Assembly: GCF_001005305.1 (NCBI RefSeq)
Contig: NZ_LBMH01000004.1
Coordinates: forward strand, 248,001-312,000
DNA length: 64,000 nucleotides
Origin: Kordia zhangzhouensis
GTDB taxonomy: Bacteria; Bacteroidota; Bacteroidia; Flavobacteriales; Flavobacteriaceae
Direction: 5' to 3'
Within the stretch, counting starts at the first letter, position 1. Each line of letters opens with the position of its first letter. This document shows, one piece after another, positions 18,041 to 26,445 of this stretch. Both the position numbers and the translations under genes were made by a program. The notes below the pieces were generated by a model that did no database searches, was not told the DNA's origin, and saw only the letters and a program-made list of their open reading frames with translations.

Positions 18041-18071
18041 TTTGTGTAGCAATTTAAATAGTGTATATTTG
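18041..18071 (+). promoter_or_regulatory. promoter of tRNA-His
   Basis: TTTG (18041-18044), 19-bp spacer, TATATTTG (18064-18071): an exact match to the Bacteroidota consensus TTTG-N19-TAnnTTTG, ending 17 bp before the tRNA. Confidence 0.85.
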
Positions 18072-18088
18072 CATCCGCAAAACAAATG

Positions 18089-18162
18089 GTGATTGTAGCT
18101 CAGCTGGTTAGAGCGCTGGATTGTGGTTCCAGAGGTCGCCGGTTCGAACCCGGTCTTTCACC
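18089..18162 (+). tRNA. tRNA-His (anticodon GTG)
   Basis: Full cloverleaf. The D-arm begins GCTCAGCTGGTTAGAGC, the anticodon stem CTGGA/TCCAG holds the loop TTGTGGT with anticodon GTG at 18123-18125, and the T-arm is GCCGG-TTCGAAC-CCGGT. A G at 18088 opposite the discriminator C fits the extra G-1 of histidine tRNAs. The 3' CCA is not encoded. The acceptor stem GTGATTG/CTTTCAC pairs at five of seven positions, with two adjacent U-U oppositions. Own promoter and terminator. Confidence 0.95.
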
Positions 18163-18170
18163 CTTTATAA

Positions 18171-18196
18171 GTCGCTCATTTTGAGCGACTTTTTTT
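18171..18196 (+). terminator. rho-independent terminator of tRNA-His
   Basis: GTCGCTCA (18171-18178), a three-base loop, then TGAGCGAC (18182-18189) followed by seven T. Perfect 8-bp GC-rich stem. Confidence 0.92.
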
Positions 18197-18295
18197 GTTT
18201 TTAGATCTCTGGATGAAATAGTTCAAACAGTTTAAAGTTAAATCAACCCCCTGTTTTATTAATATTTTTTCATCTTTTCAATATAATTATTCAAA

Positions 18296-19315
18296 TTATT
18301 TAGTAGAGTCCCTCTTTACCAAACTAGTCTCCAATTCAATGATTTTTGGTACAATGGGTTTCTTCTTCTTTTTGGCTTTTAGTTCTTTGAATAACTGCTT
18401 AAACGCCATTTTGCCCATCTCAAATCCTGGTTGGTCAATAGTTGTCAACGATGGCGTTATGGCAGAAGACATAAACCAATTGCTAAAACCAACAATAGAA
18501 ATATCTTCCGGAATTTTAACGCCATTTTTATTAAACTCCGTAATAGCGCCAATAGCAACCAAATCTGTATTCACAAAAATTCCATCAACATCAGGATGTT
18601 CTCTTAAAATCTTTCTGGCAAACATTTCTCCGACTTCAAAGGTCATGTGGTCAAAAATATACACCAACGAAGGATCATAAGTCATTCCATTGTCTTCCAA
18701 GGCTTTTTTATAACCCAAAAAACGGTCAATGGCGTTTTGAGGCAACAACGGACCTCGAAAATGAGCTATGCGCTTGCAGCCAGTATCAATTAAATGCTGA
18801 GTAGCCATATACGCCGCTTTTCTGTCGTCAATAATCACTTTAGAACAGTTTACAAGTTTGGCAATCTTATCAAACATTACGAGCGGTTTTCCTTGCTCAA
18901 TCACATCGTTCAAATGTTTAAAATCTGCTGTACCATTGGCTAGCGAAATTAAAATACCATCCACACGTTTGCTCAACAACAAATCAATTTGCTTCTTTTC
19001 GAGTTCATACGATTCGTTGGATTGCAAAATAATAACCAAATATCCTTTCTTTTCGGCCTGACTGATAATCCCTTTAATCACACTCGAAAAAAAATGATGT
19101 ACAATCTCAGGAATAATCAACCCAATAGTATTCGACGTTTCTGTGCGCAAATTAACCGCAAATGCATTCGGTTTGTAATTTAACGTCTGCGCCAATTCCT
19201 TTACCAATGCTCTGGTCTTTTTACTCACATCGGGATAATCTTTTAATGCTTTGGAAACCGTAGTAACCGAAATTCCCAAGTGCTCCGCGATATCTTTTAA
19301 AGTGACAGGTTTCAT
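18296..19315 (-). CDS. LacI-family regulator of the putative sucrose locus
   Basis: A 339-residue repressor. The N-terminal helix-turn-helix (TLKDIAEHLGISVTTVSKAL, residues 4-23) and hinge are followed by a periplasmic-binding-protein-like sugar domain with VDGILISLANG and VDGIFVNTD. It is divergent from the receptor gene; the 158-bp gap holds two palindromes that suit a LacI dimer. By family logic it represses the receptor-permease-hydrolase-kinase operon until a sugar or sugar phosphate binds. The inducer is not readable from sequence. It is of the same length and build as the second LacI protein at 29112, so the two loci have parallel control. Confidence 0.93.
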   Translation of the reverse strand: MKPVTLKDIAEHLGISVTTVSKALKDYPDVSKKTRALVKELAQTLNYKPNAFAVNLRTETSNTIGLIIPEIVHHFFSSVIKGIISQAEKKGYLVIILQSNESYELEKKQIDLLLSKRVDGILISLANGTADFKHLNDVIEQGKPLVMFDKIAKLVNCSKVIIDDRKAAYMATQHLIDTGCKRIAHFRGPLLPQNAIDRFLGYKKALEDNGMTYDPSLVYIFDHMTFEVGEMFARKILREHPDVDGIFVNTDLVAIGAITEFNKNGVKIPEDISIVGFSNWFMSSAITPSLTTIDQPGFEMGKMAFKQLFKELKAKKKKKPIVPKIIELETSLVKRDSTK

Positions 19316-19362
19316 AAAAATGAAGCTAATTTTTCATATTCTAACACCGCAAAATACAAAAT

Positions 19363-19398
19363 CGAAAACGTTTTCGGTAAAATCGAAAACGTTTTCGA
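19363..19398. promoter_or_regulatory. tandem LacI-type operators
   Basis: Two palindromes, CGAAAACGTTTTCG (19363-19376) and TCGAAAACGTTTTCGA (19383-19398), share the same core with the central CpG 21 bp apart. They lie between the divergent LacI gene and the TonB receptor start, 76 bp before the latter. The central CG within a symmetrical site is typical for LacI-family binding. Confidence 0.85.
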
Positions 19399-19473
19399 TG
19401 AAAAAAATGTAAAATCATATACCGAGAAATATAATTTAGTGAAAAATTAATCCCAAAAACTATTAATAATATA

Positions 19474-22092
19474 ATGAAAAACTATACGAACTTAAAGAGA
19501 CTTTGTACATGGTTGCTTTTTTTAGCAGCAACAATGTCATTTGCTCAAACCAAGGTTTCAGGTACTGTTAATGACCAAAAAGGAATGCCAATTCCTGGTG
19601 TTAATGTGGTATTGGACGGTACAACAAAAGGAGCCGTAACCGATTTTGATGGAAAATTTTCTATCGATACTGTAGACGATGGAACGTACACGCTAAAAGC
19701 ATCTTCTATCGGATATGCAACGTACACACAATCAATTACCGCAGCAGGAAGCGATATTGTTTTAAAAATTATCTTGGCGGAAGATACAGAATCACTAGAC
19801 CAAGTAATTATTACAGGTGTGGTAAATCCGCGTTCAAAAATAGAATCGAGTATTTCGGTAACGAGCATGCAACCTGCAACAATTAAACAATCAGCACCGA
19901 GAACCACGGCGGAAATTTTTAGAACCATTCCAGGAATTCGTTCAGAATCTTCTGGTGGTGAAGGTAATGCCAATATTGCGGTACGTGGTGTGCCAATTTC
20001 TTCAGGTGGATCTAAATATGTACAACTACAAGAAGATGGTTTGCCAGTATTACTATTTGGTGATATTGCTTTCGGAACGGCAGATATTTTTACACGATTC
20101 GATTACAATGTAAAACGCATAGAAGCCATTCGTGGAGGTTCTGCCTCTACCTTAACGTCTAACGGACCTGGAGGTATCATCAATATCATCAGTAAAACAG
20201 GAAAAAATGAAGGCGGCGCAATTGGTACTACGTTTGGTGTAGATTTCAATTCATTCCGAACAGATTTCGATTATGGTTCAAAAATAGGTGACGGATTGTA
20301 TTTTCATGCGGGAGGATTTTACCGTGCGGGAGAAGGAATCAGAGAAACAGGATTCACTGCAAACAACGGAGGACAATTAAAATTGAGTCTCACAAAAGAG
20401 TTTGAAAGTGGTTCAGTTCGTGTATATGCAAAATATTTAAACGATAGAGCTGCGGCGTATTTGCCTATGCCAATTCAAGTAACAGGAACCAACAGCGATC
20501 CAGATTGGAGCGATGCGCCAAATTTTGATACTACAAGAGGTTCATTGCACAGCGCAAACTTAACACAAACCTTAAGCTTAGGAGCTGATGGACAACGTCG
20601 TCGCGGCGATGTAACAAACGGAATGAATCCAATATCAACTTCAGTGGGAATTCAGGCAAATTTTGACTTAGGAGACGATTGGAAAGTTAGCAATAACGGA
20701 CGTTTCTCATCCAATCGTGGTTCGTTTGTATCACCATTTCCAGCAGAAGTTGCGTCAGCATCTGCTATTGCAGATTCTTTCGGAACAGGTTCTACGTTGC
20801 AATTTACTGACGGAACTGCTGTTGCAGGAAGCAGTTTAGTTGCCAGAGTACACATGTTTGATGTAGAATTGGACAACTTCAACAACTTTATGAACGACTT
20901 AAAACTGTCAAAATCATTCGACAATGTTGATGTGACAGTAGGTTACTTTAAATCGATTCAAGATATTTCAATGTCGTGGTTGTGGAATTCATATCTACAA
21001 GAAGTAAATGACGACAATGCACGTTTAATCGACGTATTTGATGCTACGAATGCGCCATTAAGCGAAAACGGATTGTACGCGTACGGTGTTCCTTTTTGGG
21101 GAAATTGCTGTCAGCGTAACTACGACACACAATACAATGTATCAGCGCCATACATGAACGTAACGCTAGAAGCGAACGAAAACTTTACCATTGACGCGAG
21201 TTTGCGTTACGACAAAGGACGCGTTTCAGGTTCGTTTACCAACAGCGTGCAAACGGTATTTGATGTAAATAATGACGGTGTAATTTCTGCACCAGAACAA
21301 AGCGTTTCCACTATTGATAATGCAAATCCAACCGCAGTTGATTACGACTATGACTATGTATCATACTCATTAGGTTTAAACTATAAATTAAACGATACAC
21401 AAGCCATTTTTGGACGTTACAGTCGCGGTGCTTCTGCCAAAGCAGATCGTATCTTATTCTCAGGATTGGATTATTTAAATGGTGACAGAATCAATGCTTT
21501 AGACTTTATCAATCAGGCAGAAATAGGGTATAAGCGCGGTTTTGAAAACGGAGCAATTTACGCAACAGCATTCTACGCAAAAACAGAAGAAGAAGGCGGA
21601 TTTGAAGCTTCAACCAACAGTATCATCGAAAATGATTACAAATCGTTAGGTATTGAAGTAGAAGGTTTCTACAGATTCAATGATTTCAGTTTGCGCGGTG
21701 CGGTAACATGGACAGATGCGGAAGTTGATTCAGGAGCAAACGAAGGAAACACGCCAAGAAGACAACCAGATTTCATCTATAACCTAATTCCAGCATATGA
21801 CTTTGGAAAAGAACGACAAAATTCGGTAGGGTTGAGCTTTATCGGACAATCCAAAGCATTTGCACAAGACAACAATGAATTGGTAATGCCAGGATTTTTA
21901 ATTGTAAACAGTTTCATCAACGTAGGAATTACAAAATCGTTAAACGTAAACTTAGCGGCAAATAACATTTTTGACTCTTTAGGAATTACAGAGTCGGAAG
22001 AAGGAAGTATTGTAGAAGGACAAACAAATATCGTAAGAGCAAGACCACTTCCAGGAAGATCAATCTCTCTTACATTACAATACCAGTTTTAA
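19474..22092 (+). CDS. TonB-dependent receptor, sugar locus 1
   Basis: An 872-residue outer-membrane receptor. A signal peptide ends in FAQ near residue 25; a CarboxypepD_reg-like domain follows (VSGTVNDQKGMPIPGVNVVL); then a plug (ITGVVNPRSKIESSISVTS through IEAIRGGSASTL and GPGGIINIIS) and a barrel ending in the C-terminal phenylalanine QYQF. It imports a substrate across the outer membrane using TonB energy. No SusD partner follows, unlike classical polysaccharide loci, so a small solute that needs no surface capture, such as a disaccharide, is likely. A hairpin separates it from the downstream genes. Confidence 0.92.
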   Translation: MKNYTNLKRLCTWLLFLAATMSFAQTKVSGTVNDQKGMPIPGVNVVLDGTTKGAVTDFDGKFSIDTVDDGTYTLKASSIGYATYTQSITAAGSDIVLKIILAEDTESLDQVIITGVVNPRSKIESSISVTSMQPATIKQSAPRTTAEIFRTIPGIRSESSGGEGNANIAVRGVPISSGGSKYVQLQEDGLPVLLFGDIAFGTADIFTRFDYNVKRIEAIRGGSASTLTSNGPGGIINIISKTGKNEGGAIGTTFGVDFNSFRTDFDYGSKIGDGLYFHAGGFYRAGEGIRETGFTANNGGQLKLSLTKEFESGSVRVYAKYLNDRAAAYLPMPIQVTGTNSDPDWSDAPNFDTTRGSLHSANLTQTLSLGADGQRRRGDVTNGMNPISTSVGIQANFDLGDDWKVSNNGRFSSNRGSFVSPFPAEVASASAIADSFGTGSTLQFTDGTAVAGSSLVARVHMFDVELDNFNNFMNDLKLSKSFDNVDVTVGYFKSIQDISMSWLWNSYLQEVNDDNARLIDVFDATNAPLSENGLYAYGVPFWGNCCQRNYDTQYNVSAPYMNVTLEANENFTIDASLRYDKGRVSGSFTNSVQTVFDVNNDGVISAPEQSVSTIDNANPTAVDYDYDYVSYSLGLNYKLNDTQAIFGRYSRGASAKADRILFSGLDYLNGDRINALDFINQAEIGYKRGFENGAIYATAFYAKTEEEGGFEASTNSIIENDYKSLGIEVEGFYRFNDFSLRGAVTWTDAEVDSGANEGNTPRRQPDFIYNLIPAYDFGKERQNSVGLSFIGQSKAFAQDNNELVMPGFLIVNSFINVGITKSLNVNLAANNIFDSLGITESEEGSIVEGQTNIVRARPLPGRSISLTLQYQF

Positions 22093-22132
22093 TTATTTAT
22101 TTGAATACCATAAGTTTTTTAATTAGTTTAAA

Positions 22133-22166
22133 AGAGCTAATGTCAATATTGATATTGGCTCTTTTT
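22133..22166 (+). terminator. attenuating hairpin between receptor and enzyme genes
   Basis: AGAGCTAATG (22133-22142) pairs with TATTGGCTCT (22153-22162) with two G-U pairs, and the loop itself can pair further; TTTTT follows. It sits inside the apparent operon, so partial read-through is expected rather than full stop. Confidence 0.65.
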
Positions 22167-22183
22167 CTCATAAAAACAACCAC

Positions 22184-22537
22184 ATGAAACAACTCTTACT
22201 TGCCGTATATTGCTTCTCTTTTGTTACTATGAGTAGCATTCAGATATCTTCTTCGGGAGAAAAACAATCGCGAGAAAACGCAGAAAATATTATTGTATAT
22301 GGAAGTGATACCTGTCATTTTTGTGTGGATACGAAACAATTTCTAAAAGATAAAAAGGTTACGTTTGTGTATTATGATGTAGATGTGAACGAAGAAAAAC
22401 TCAAGGAAATGTTGTTTAAATTGCGAAAGGCTAAGATAGCAACGTCCAATTTGAGTTTGCCTGTGATTGATAAAGACGGAGAAATTTTTACCAACAGCGA
22501 ACCTTTTGAGGAGTTTCTCAACAAAATACTAGAATAG
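22184..22537 (+). CDS. glutaredoxin-like protein with leader
   Basis: A 117-residue thioredoxin-fold protein with a hydrophobic N-terminus (about 1-18, possible signal peptide) and a redox motif CHFC (C44, C47) in VYGSDTCHFCVDTKQFL. The cis-proline segment LSLPVIDKDGE fits glutaredoxin. It may be exported, reducing or isomerising disulphides in the envelope. Its stop is 1 bp before the permease start, so it belongs to the sugar operon, an odd place for a thiol oxidoreductase; a maturation role for the permease or receptor is possible but speculative. Confidence 0.8.
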   Translation: MKQLLLAVYCFSFVTMSSIQISSSGEKQSRENAENIIVYGSDTCHFCVDTKQFLKDKKVTFVYYDVDVNEEKLKEMLFKLRKAKIATSNLSLPVIDKDGEIFTNSEPFEEFLNKILE

Positions 22538-22538
22538 C

Positions 22539-23855
22539 ATGAAATTCAAGAAACCCAAGCTAAGTTTTTGGCAAATTTGGAACATGAATATTGGCTTTTT
22601 CGGAATTCAATACAGCTTCGGATTGCAACAAAGTGCGGTGACGCCAATTTATGATTTTTTAGGCGCTGAACCTTCTGAAATCCCTATTCTACACTTAGCT
22701 GGACCAGTGACAGGCTTGTTGGTACAACCTATCATTGGCGCGTTGAGTGACAAAACATGGCATCCAAAACTTGGAAGAAGAAAACCGTATTTCTTTGTCG
22801 GCGCGTTAATTTGCAGTGTATGTTTGTTAGCATTTCCTTTCAGCAGTTCGTTGTGGATGGCAGCAGGATTACTTTGGATCTTAGACGTTGGAAACAATAC
22901 AGCGATGGAACCGTATCGTGCGTTTATTGCGGACAAACTTGACAAAGAACAGCAACCACTAGGCTTTCAAATGCAAAGCTTTTTTACAGGCTTGGGACAA
23001 GTATTATCCAACGTTTCACTCTTTATCTTTCCGATGATTTTTATTGGAATGACAGGTTCATTGCCAACGTGGGTGTATGCTTCTTTCTTTTTAGGCGCGT
23101 TGTGTTCTATCGGTTCTATTTTATGGACAATGAAAACAACTCCTGAAATTCCACCAACGCCCGAAGAACTAGAAGCTTTACGAAGTGAAAAGCGCAGTGT
23201 GTTTCAACCGTTTATTGAAATTTATGAAGCTATTGGCGATATGCCAAAAGTCATGTGGCAATTGGCATTGGTGTATCTATTTCAATGGTATGCGCTGTTT
23301 TGTTATTGGCAAAATTCGTCAAAAAGTGTAGCGCTTTCGGTTTGGAATGCTACGCCAAAAAGCAATCCAGAAGCCTATGAGCAAGCAGCAAGTTGGACAG
23401 GTTTGGTAAACGGTTGGTACAATGCAGTTACCTTTTTAGTCGCCTTTGCCTTAGTGGGTTTCGCCAAAAAATACAGTCCCAAAATGGTACACGCAGGTTG
23501 TTTATTACTCGCGGCTATCGGATTTTTAGCTTTTCCACACATAGAAGATAAAAATCTACTATTTTTCGCCATTACAGGATTTGGAATTGGTTGGGCAAGT
23601 ATCATGGGAATTCCGTATTTAATGGTCGTTCACGATATTCCAAAAGAGCGTTATGGTGTGTACATGGGCATCATTAACATGATGATTGTCATCCCGATGA
23701 TTCTTCAAACTGTATCTTTTGGTTATGTATTAGAACACTTTTTAGGAAACGATCCGCGAAACGCCATTACCTTTGCAGGAGTTTTGCTATTGATTAGCGT
23801 CGTATGTACATTACTTATCAAATCGAAAACAACAAAAAAAGTCGCCACGACATGA
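22539..23855 (+). CDS. MFS permease, SLC45/GPH-like (probable sucrose:H+ symporter)
   Basis: A 438-residue major facilitator with about 12 membrane helices. The loop after helix 2 has the SLC45/sucrose-transporter signature, [20 protein letters not shown], with an RRKP box as in plant SUC and animal SLC45 proteins. An aromatic-rich helix ([13 protein letters not shown]) follows the central loop. Such carriers take up sucrose or related glucosides with protons. It lies between a glutaredoxin gene and a GH100-like hydrolase whose start overlaps its stop (ATGA, 23852-23855), which supports a disaccharide substrate. Confidence 0.85.
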   Translation: MKFKKPKLSFWQIWNMNIGFFGIQYSFGLQQSAVTPIYDFLGAEPSEIPILHLAGPVTGLLVQPIIGALSDKTWHPKLGRRKPYFFVGALICSVCLLAFPFSSSLWMAAGLLWILDVGNNTAMEPYRAFIADKLDKEQQPLGFQMQSFFTGLGQVLSNVSLFIFPMIFIGMTGSLPTWVYASFFLGALCSIGSILWTMKTTPEIPPTPEELEALRSEKRSVFQPFIEIYEAIGDMPKVMWQLALVYLFQWYALFCYWQNSSKSVALSVWNATPKSNPEAYEQAASWTGLVNGWYNAVTFLVAFALVGFAKKYSPKMVHAGCLLLAAIGFLAFPHIEDKNLLFFAITGFGIGWASIMGIPYLMVVHDIPKERYGVYMGIINMMIVIPMILQTVSFGYVLEHFLGNDPRNAITFAGVLLLISVVCTLLIKSKTTKKVATT

Positions 23856-25027
23856 TGCATTCATCCTACATAAAAGCAAAAGAATTGCTCTTGAAGGCGC
23901 GTTCGGAAAAAGGGTTTTTAGCAAGTGCTGAAAATATTACCAATTACAAACGTATTTGGGCGCGCGATGGAGTTATTTGTGGACTTGCCGCGTTGTTAGA
24001 TGGTGATGCAGAACTTATTCAAACATTTAAAAATACCTTGCAAACACTAGCAAAACATCAACACGAGTTGGGACAAATTCCTTCCAATGTCTATTTTAAA
24101 GCAACGAATGAAGTTGAATTGAGTTTTGGAGGATTGGCAGGAAGAGTCGATACCATTTCTTGGTTCATTATTGGAGTTTGTAATTATGTGTCGATGACGG
24201 ATGATGAGGAGTTTTTATCGGAAGTATTTCCAAACATAGAAAAAGGAGTAACACTGTTGGAAGCTTGGGAATTCAACAATAATGATTTGCTATACGTACC
24301 GCGTTCAGGAAATTGGGCAGATGAATACATTACGGAAGGACATACCTTTTACGATCAAGTCTTGCGATTATGGGCGTTGCGATGCGTGCAAAAATTACGT
24401 CCGTCAGCAAAACTAGCGTCAAAAATTGAGCGAATTACTGAAAAATTGAATGGAAATTATAGAAAAACCAATTATCAAACACCGTTTCATCCCAAAGCTT
24501 ACCATCAATTAGACGATATGTCGTATTGGATGGCTTCGGTAAATCCGTCAGGCTACCAAACCATGTTTGATGCGTTTGGAAATTCCATTGCACAATTGTT
24601 ACAGTTGGGTGATGCTACATTTCAAAAAAGGCTCACACGATATGCAGAAACCTTACGAGAAAGCTTACCTTTAAAGTTAGTACCTGCGTTTTGGAAACCT
24701 ATTGAAGAAACCGATGACGACTGGAAATTGCTCGTAAATAATTGTAAATATGAATTTAGAAATTTTCCTTATGAGTTTCACAATGGCGGAACGTGGCAAA
24801 TGGTGAATGGTTTTTATGGAATGAGTTTGGTGTGTCAAAACTATGTGGAAAATCCGAAGCAAGTACTTGCCGCAATTCAACAATTGAACGCAAAAGAAGA
24901 CTACGGATTTTACGAAAATTTCAACACCAACACAGGAAAAGCCATCGGAGTTCCACAATGTACGTGGAGTGCCGCTGGCGAAGTATTGCTAACACAATAT
25001 ATAAACGGAAAAAGATTAGTAGTGTGA
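23852..25027 (+). CDS. GH100-like glycosidase (probable neutral/alkaline invertase)
   Basis: A 391-residue cytoplasmic hydrolase starting at the ATG that overlaps the permease stop; a longer frame from 23804 would overlap more and is not needed. The order of segments resembles GH100 invertases: NYKRIWARDGVICGLAALL, then LQTLAKHQHELGQIPSN, GRVDTISWFIIG, ASVNPSGYQTMFDAFGNSIA, FHNGGTWQMV and CTWSAAGEVLL. GH100 enzymes split sucrose to glucose and fructose. Annotation pipelines may label this amylo-alpha-1,6-glucosidase because both share a six-hairpin (alpha/alpha)6 barrel. The permease before it and the sugar kinase after it, both translationally coupled, favour sucrose. Confidence 0.68.
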   Translation: MMHSSYIKAKELLLKARSEKGFLASAENITNYKRIWARDGVICGLAALLDGDAELIQTFKNTLQTLAKHQHELGQIPSNVYFKATNEVELSFGGLAGRVDTISWFIIGVCNYVSMTDDEEFLSEVFPNIEKGVTLLEAWEFNNNDLLYVPRSGNWADEYITEGHTFYDQVLRLWALRCVQKLRPSAKLASKIERITEKLNGNYRKTNYQTPFHPKAYHQLDDMSYWMASVNPSGYQTMFDAFGNSIAQLLQLGDATFQKRLTRYAETLRESLPLKLVPAFWKPIEETDDDWKLLVNNCKYEFRNFPYEFHNGGTWQMVNGFYGMSLVCQNYVENPKQVLAAIQQLNAKEDYGFYENFNTNTGKAIGVPQCTWSAAGEVLLTQYINGKRLVV

Positions 25028-25965
25028 TTACAAAGAAACAAATAGATATACTTTGCGTTGGCGAAGCATTGGTCGATTTCATCGGACATCAAGATGGTGT
25101 GCTTATTAGCGATACACGCGATTATCACCGATATTTAGGAGGTTCGCCTACCAATGTTGCCATGAATACAGCGCGTTTAGGCTTGCAATCTACGTTAGTG
25201 GCAACCATCGGAAATGACGGTTTGGGAAGTTATATTGTAGAGCGATTGAACGAAATTAATATCGATGCAACACATATCAAACAAACAACAGCGCATCCTA
25301 CTTCGGTGATATTTGTGTCGCGTTCCAAAGATACACCTGATTTCATTCCGTACAGAAGTGCCGATTTTCTAATCACTGAAGACCAACTTCCATCCGAATT
25401 GCTGCAGCGAGCAAGCATATTTCATACTACGTGTTTTGCGTTGAGTAAAAATCCCGCACAAACAACTATTATTCAAAAAGCCAAAGAAGCATTTGCGTTG
25501 GGTTGTAAATTGAGTATTGACATCAATTATTCAGAAAAAATTTGGAGCGATAAAGCAAATGCGCTCGAAATCATTCAAAAATATTGCAGTTACAATCCTT
25601 TGGTGAAAATCAGCGAAGACGATATTGCACGTTTGTTTGGTGCAGAAACTTCACATGACCAAGTATTTGATTTTTTCCACAAATTAGGTGTTGACATTGT
25701 GTGTTTGACACTGGGGAAAAACGGTGTAAAATTATCTCAAAAAGATAAAGAACTCATTGTCATGCCTGCTATCAAAATCAACAAAGTCATGGATGCTACA
25801 GGTGCAGGAGATGCGTTTTGGTCAGGATTTTTATTTGCGTATCTCAAAGAAAGCTCCATTGAAAACTGCTTACAGATTGCCTTGCAATTGGCTGCATTAA
25901 AACTTCAAAATGTAGGTAGATTGCCTACTAATATTAATATCCTCTCTGAACTTCTTAAAAAATAG
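25024..25965 (+). CDS. PfkB-family sugar kinase (probable fructokinase)
   Basis: A 313-residue ribokinase-fold kinase. The start is taken as the GTG at 25024, overlapping the hydrolase stop as GTGA; frames reaching further upstream lie inside that gene. The N-terminal ILCVGEALVDFIG and GGSPTNVAMNTARLG bind sugar, and DATGAGDAFWSGFLFA near the C-terminus holds the catalytic aspartate and anion hole. Placed after an invertase-like gene, it probably phosphorylates fructose at ATP cost, leaving glucose for general kinases. Family members also act on ribose, KDG or adenosine, so specificity rests on context. Confidence 0.85.
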   Translation: MITKKQIDILCVGEALVDFIGHQDGVLISDTRDYHRYLGGSPTNVAMNTARLGLQSTLVATIGNDGLGSYIVERLNEINIDATHIKQTTAHPTSVIFVSRSKDTPDFIPYRSADFLITEDQLPSELLQRASIFHTTCFALSKNPAQTTIIQKAKEAFALGCKLSIDINYSEKIWSDKANALEIIQKYCSYNPLVKISEDDIARLFGAETSHDQVFDFFHKLGVDIVCLTLGKNGVKLSQKDKELIVMPAIKINKVMDATGAGDAFWSGFLFAYLKESSIENCLQIALQLAALKLQNVGRLPTNINILSELLKK

Positions 25966-26053
25966 CGCATACGCATATCAAAATCGACTGTTTTTAGATT
26001 TATTCTTTGTTAATATTCTGATTTACAGGGTTGAAACAAAGGTGGATACTTAT

Positions 26054-26090
26054 TTGATGCTTTATAAAAACGGAATTGATGTTTTATAAA
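26054..26090 (+). repeat. paired 15-bp direct repeats upstream of the precursor peptide gene
   Basis: TTGATGCTTTATAAA (26054-26068) and TTGATGTTTTATAAA (26076-26090) differ at one base and are 22 bp apart start to start, two helical turns. They lie about 80-115 bp before the small precursor gene. A tandem activator site is one reading. Confidence 0.55.
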
Positions 26091-26167
26091 GGGTCAAGTA
26101 TATTCCTTTGTTTATCAGTGTCCTTCCATTTTCTTTGGGTTAATATTAAATCAAAAACTTTACGATT

Positions 26168-26353
26168 ATGAAAAAACAAAATTTAAAATCTTTAAAGCTG
26201 AACAAGAAATCAATTTCTAACATGCAATCAGAAATGAACACTGGAGGTAAGGAACCTTCTTGGACTTCCTACTGGGTATATTGTGAAACAAATAATCCTG
26301 TACAGTGCAGATCTATGAGACATACAGATTGTTTTTGTGATGCTAACAGTTAA
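26168..26353 (+). CDS. lanthipeptide-like RiPP precursor peptide
   Basis: A 61-residue peptide. Residues 1-27 resemble the leader of Bacteroidota class I lanthipeptide/natural-product precursors: a KKQNLKSLKLNKKSIS stretch with the LKLNKKxIS block, then a double glycine at G26-G27. The 34-residue core holds four cysteines (C39, C47, C55, C57) and several Ser/Thr (S31, T33, S34, T41, S49, T53, S61) that could be dehydrated and joined, plus Trp and Tyr. No LanB, LanC, radical-SAM or peptidase-transporter gene lies in the window, so maturation would act in trans, or the peptide may be unmodified. Start is an ATG after an A-rich, TTTACG-containing leader. Confidence 0.7.
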   Translation: MKKQNLKSLKLNKKSISNMQSEMNTGGKEPSWTSYWVYCETNNPVQCRSMRHTDCFCDANS

Positions 26354-26445
26354 TTCGAAAATTTAAAATAAGTAAAGTTCAATCATAGTCGGAAGAAGTT
26401 TCAACCATAATTATTAAAATTATTCTGTATTAAAAATCGCAAGTC

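Noticed and set aside
24793-25023. N-terminal extension of the PfkB kinase frame
   Set aside because: It lies inside the GH100-like gene in another frame and has no kinase-like sequence; the GTG at 25024 gives a normal PfkB start.
26054-26090. CRISPR-like repeat
   Set aside because: Only two copies with a 7-bp spacer, no further units and no cas gene.
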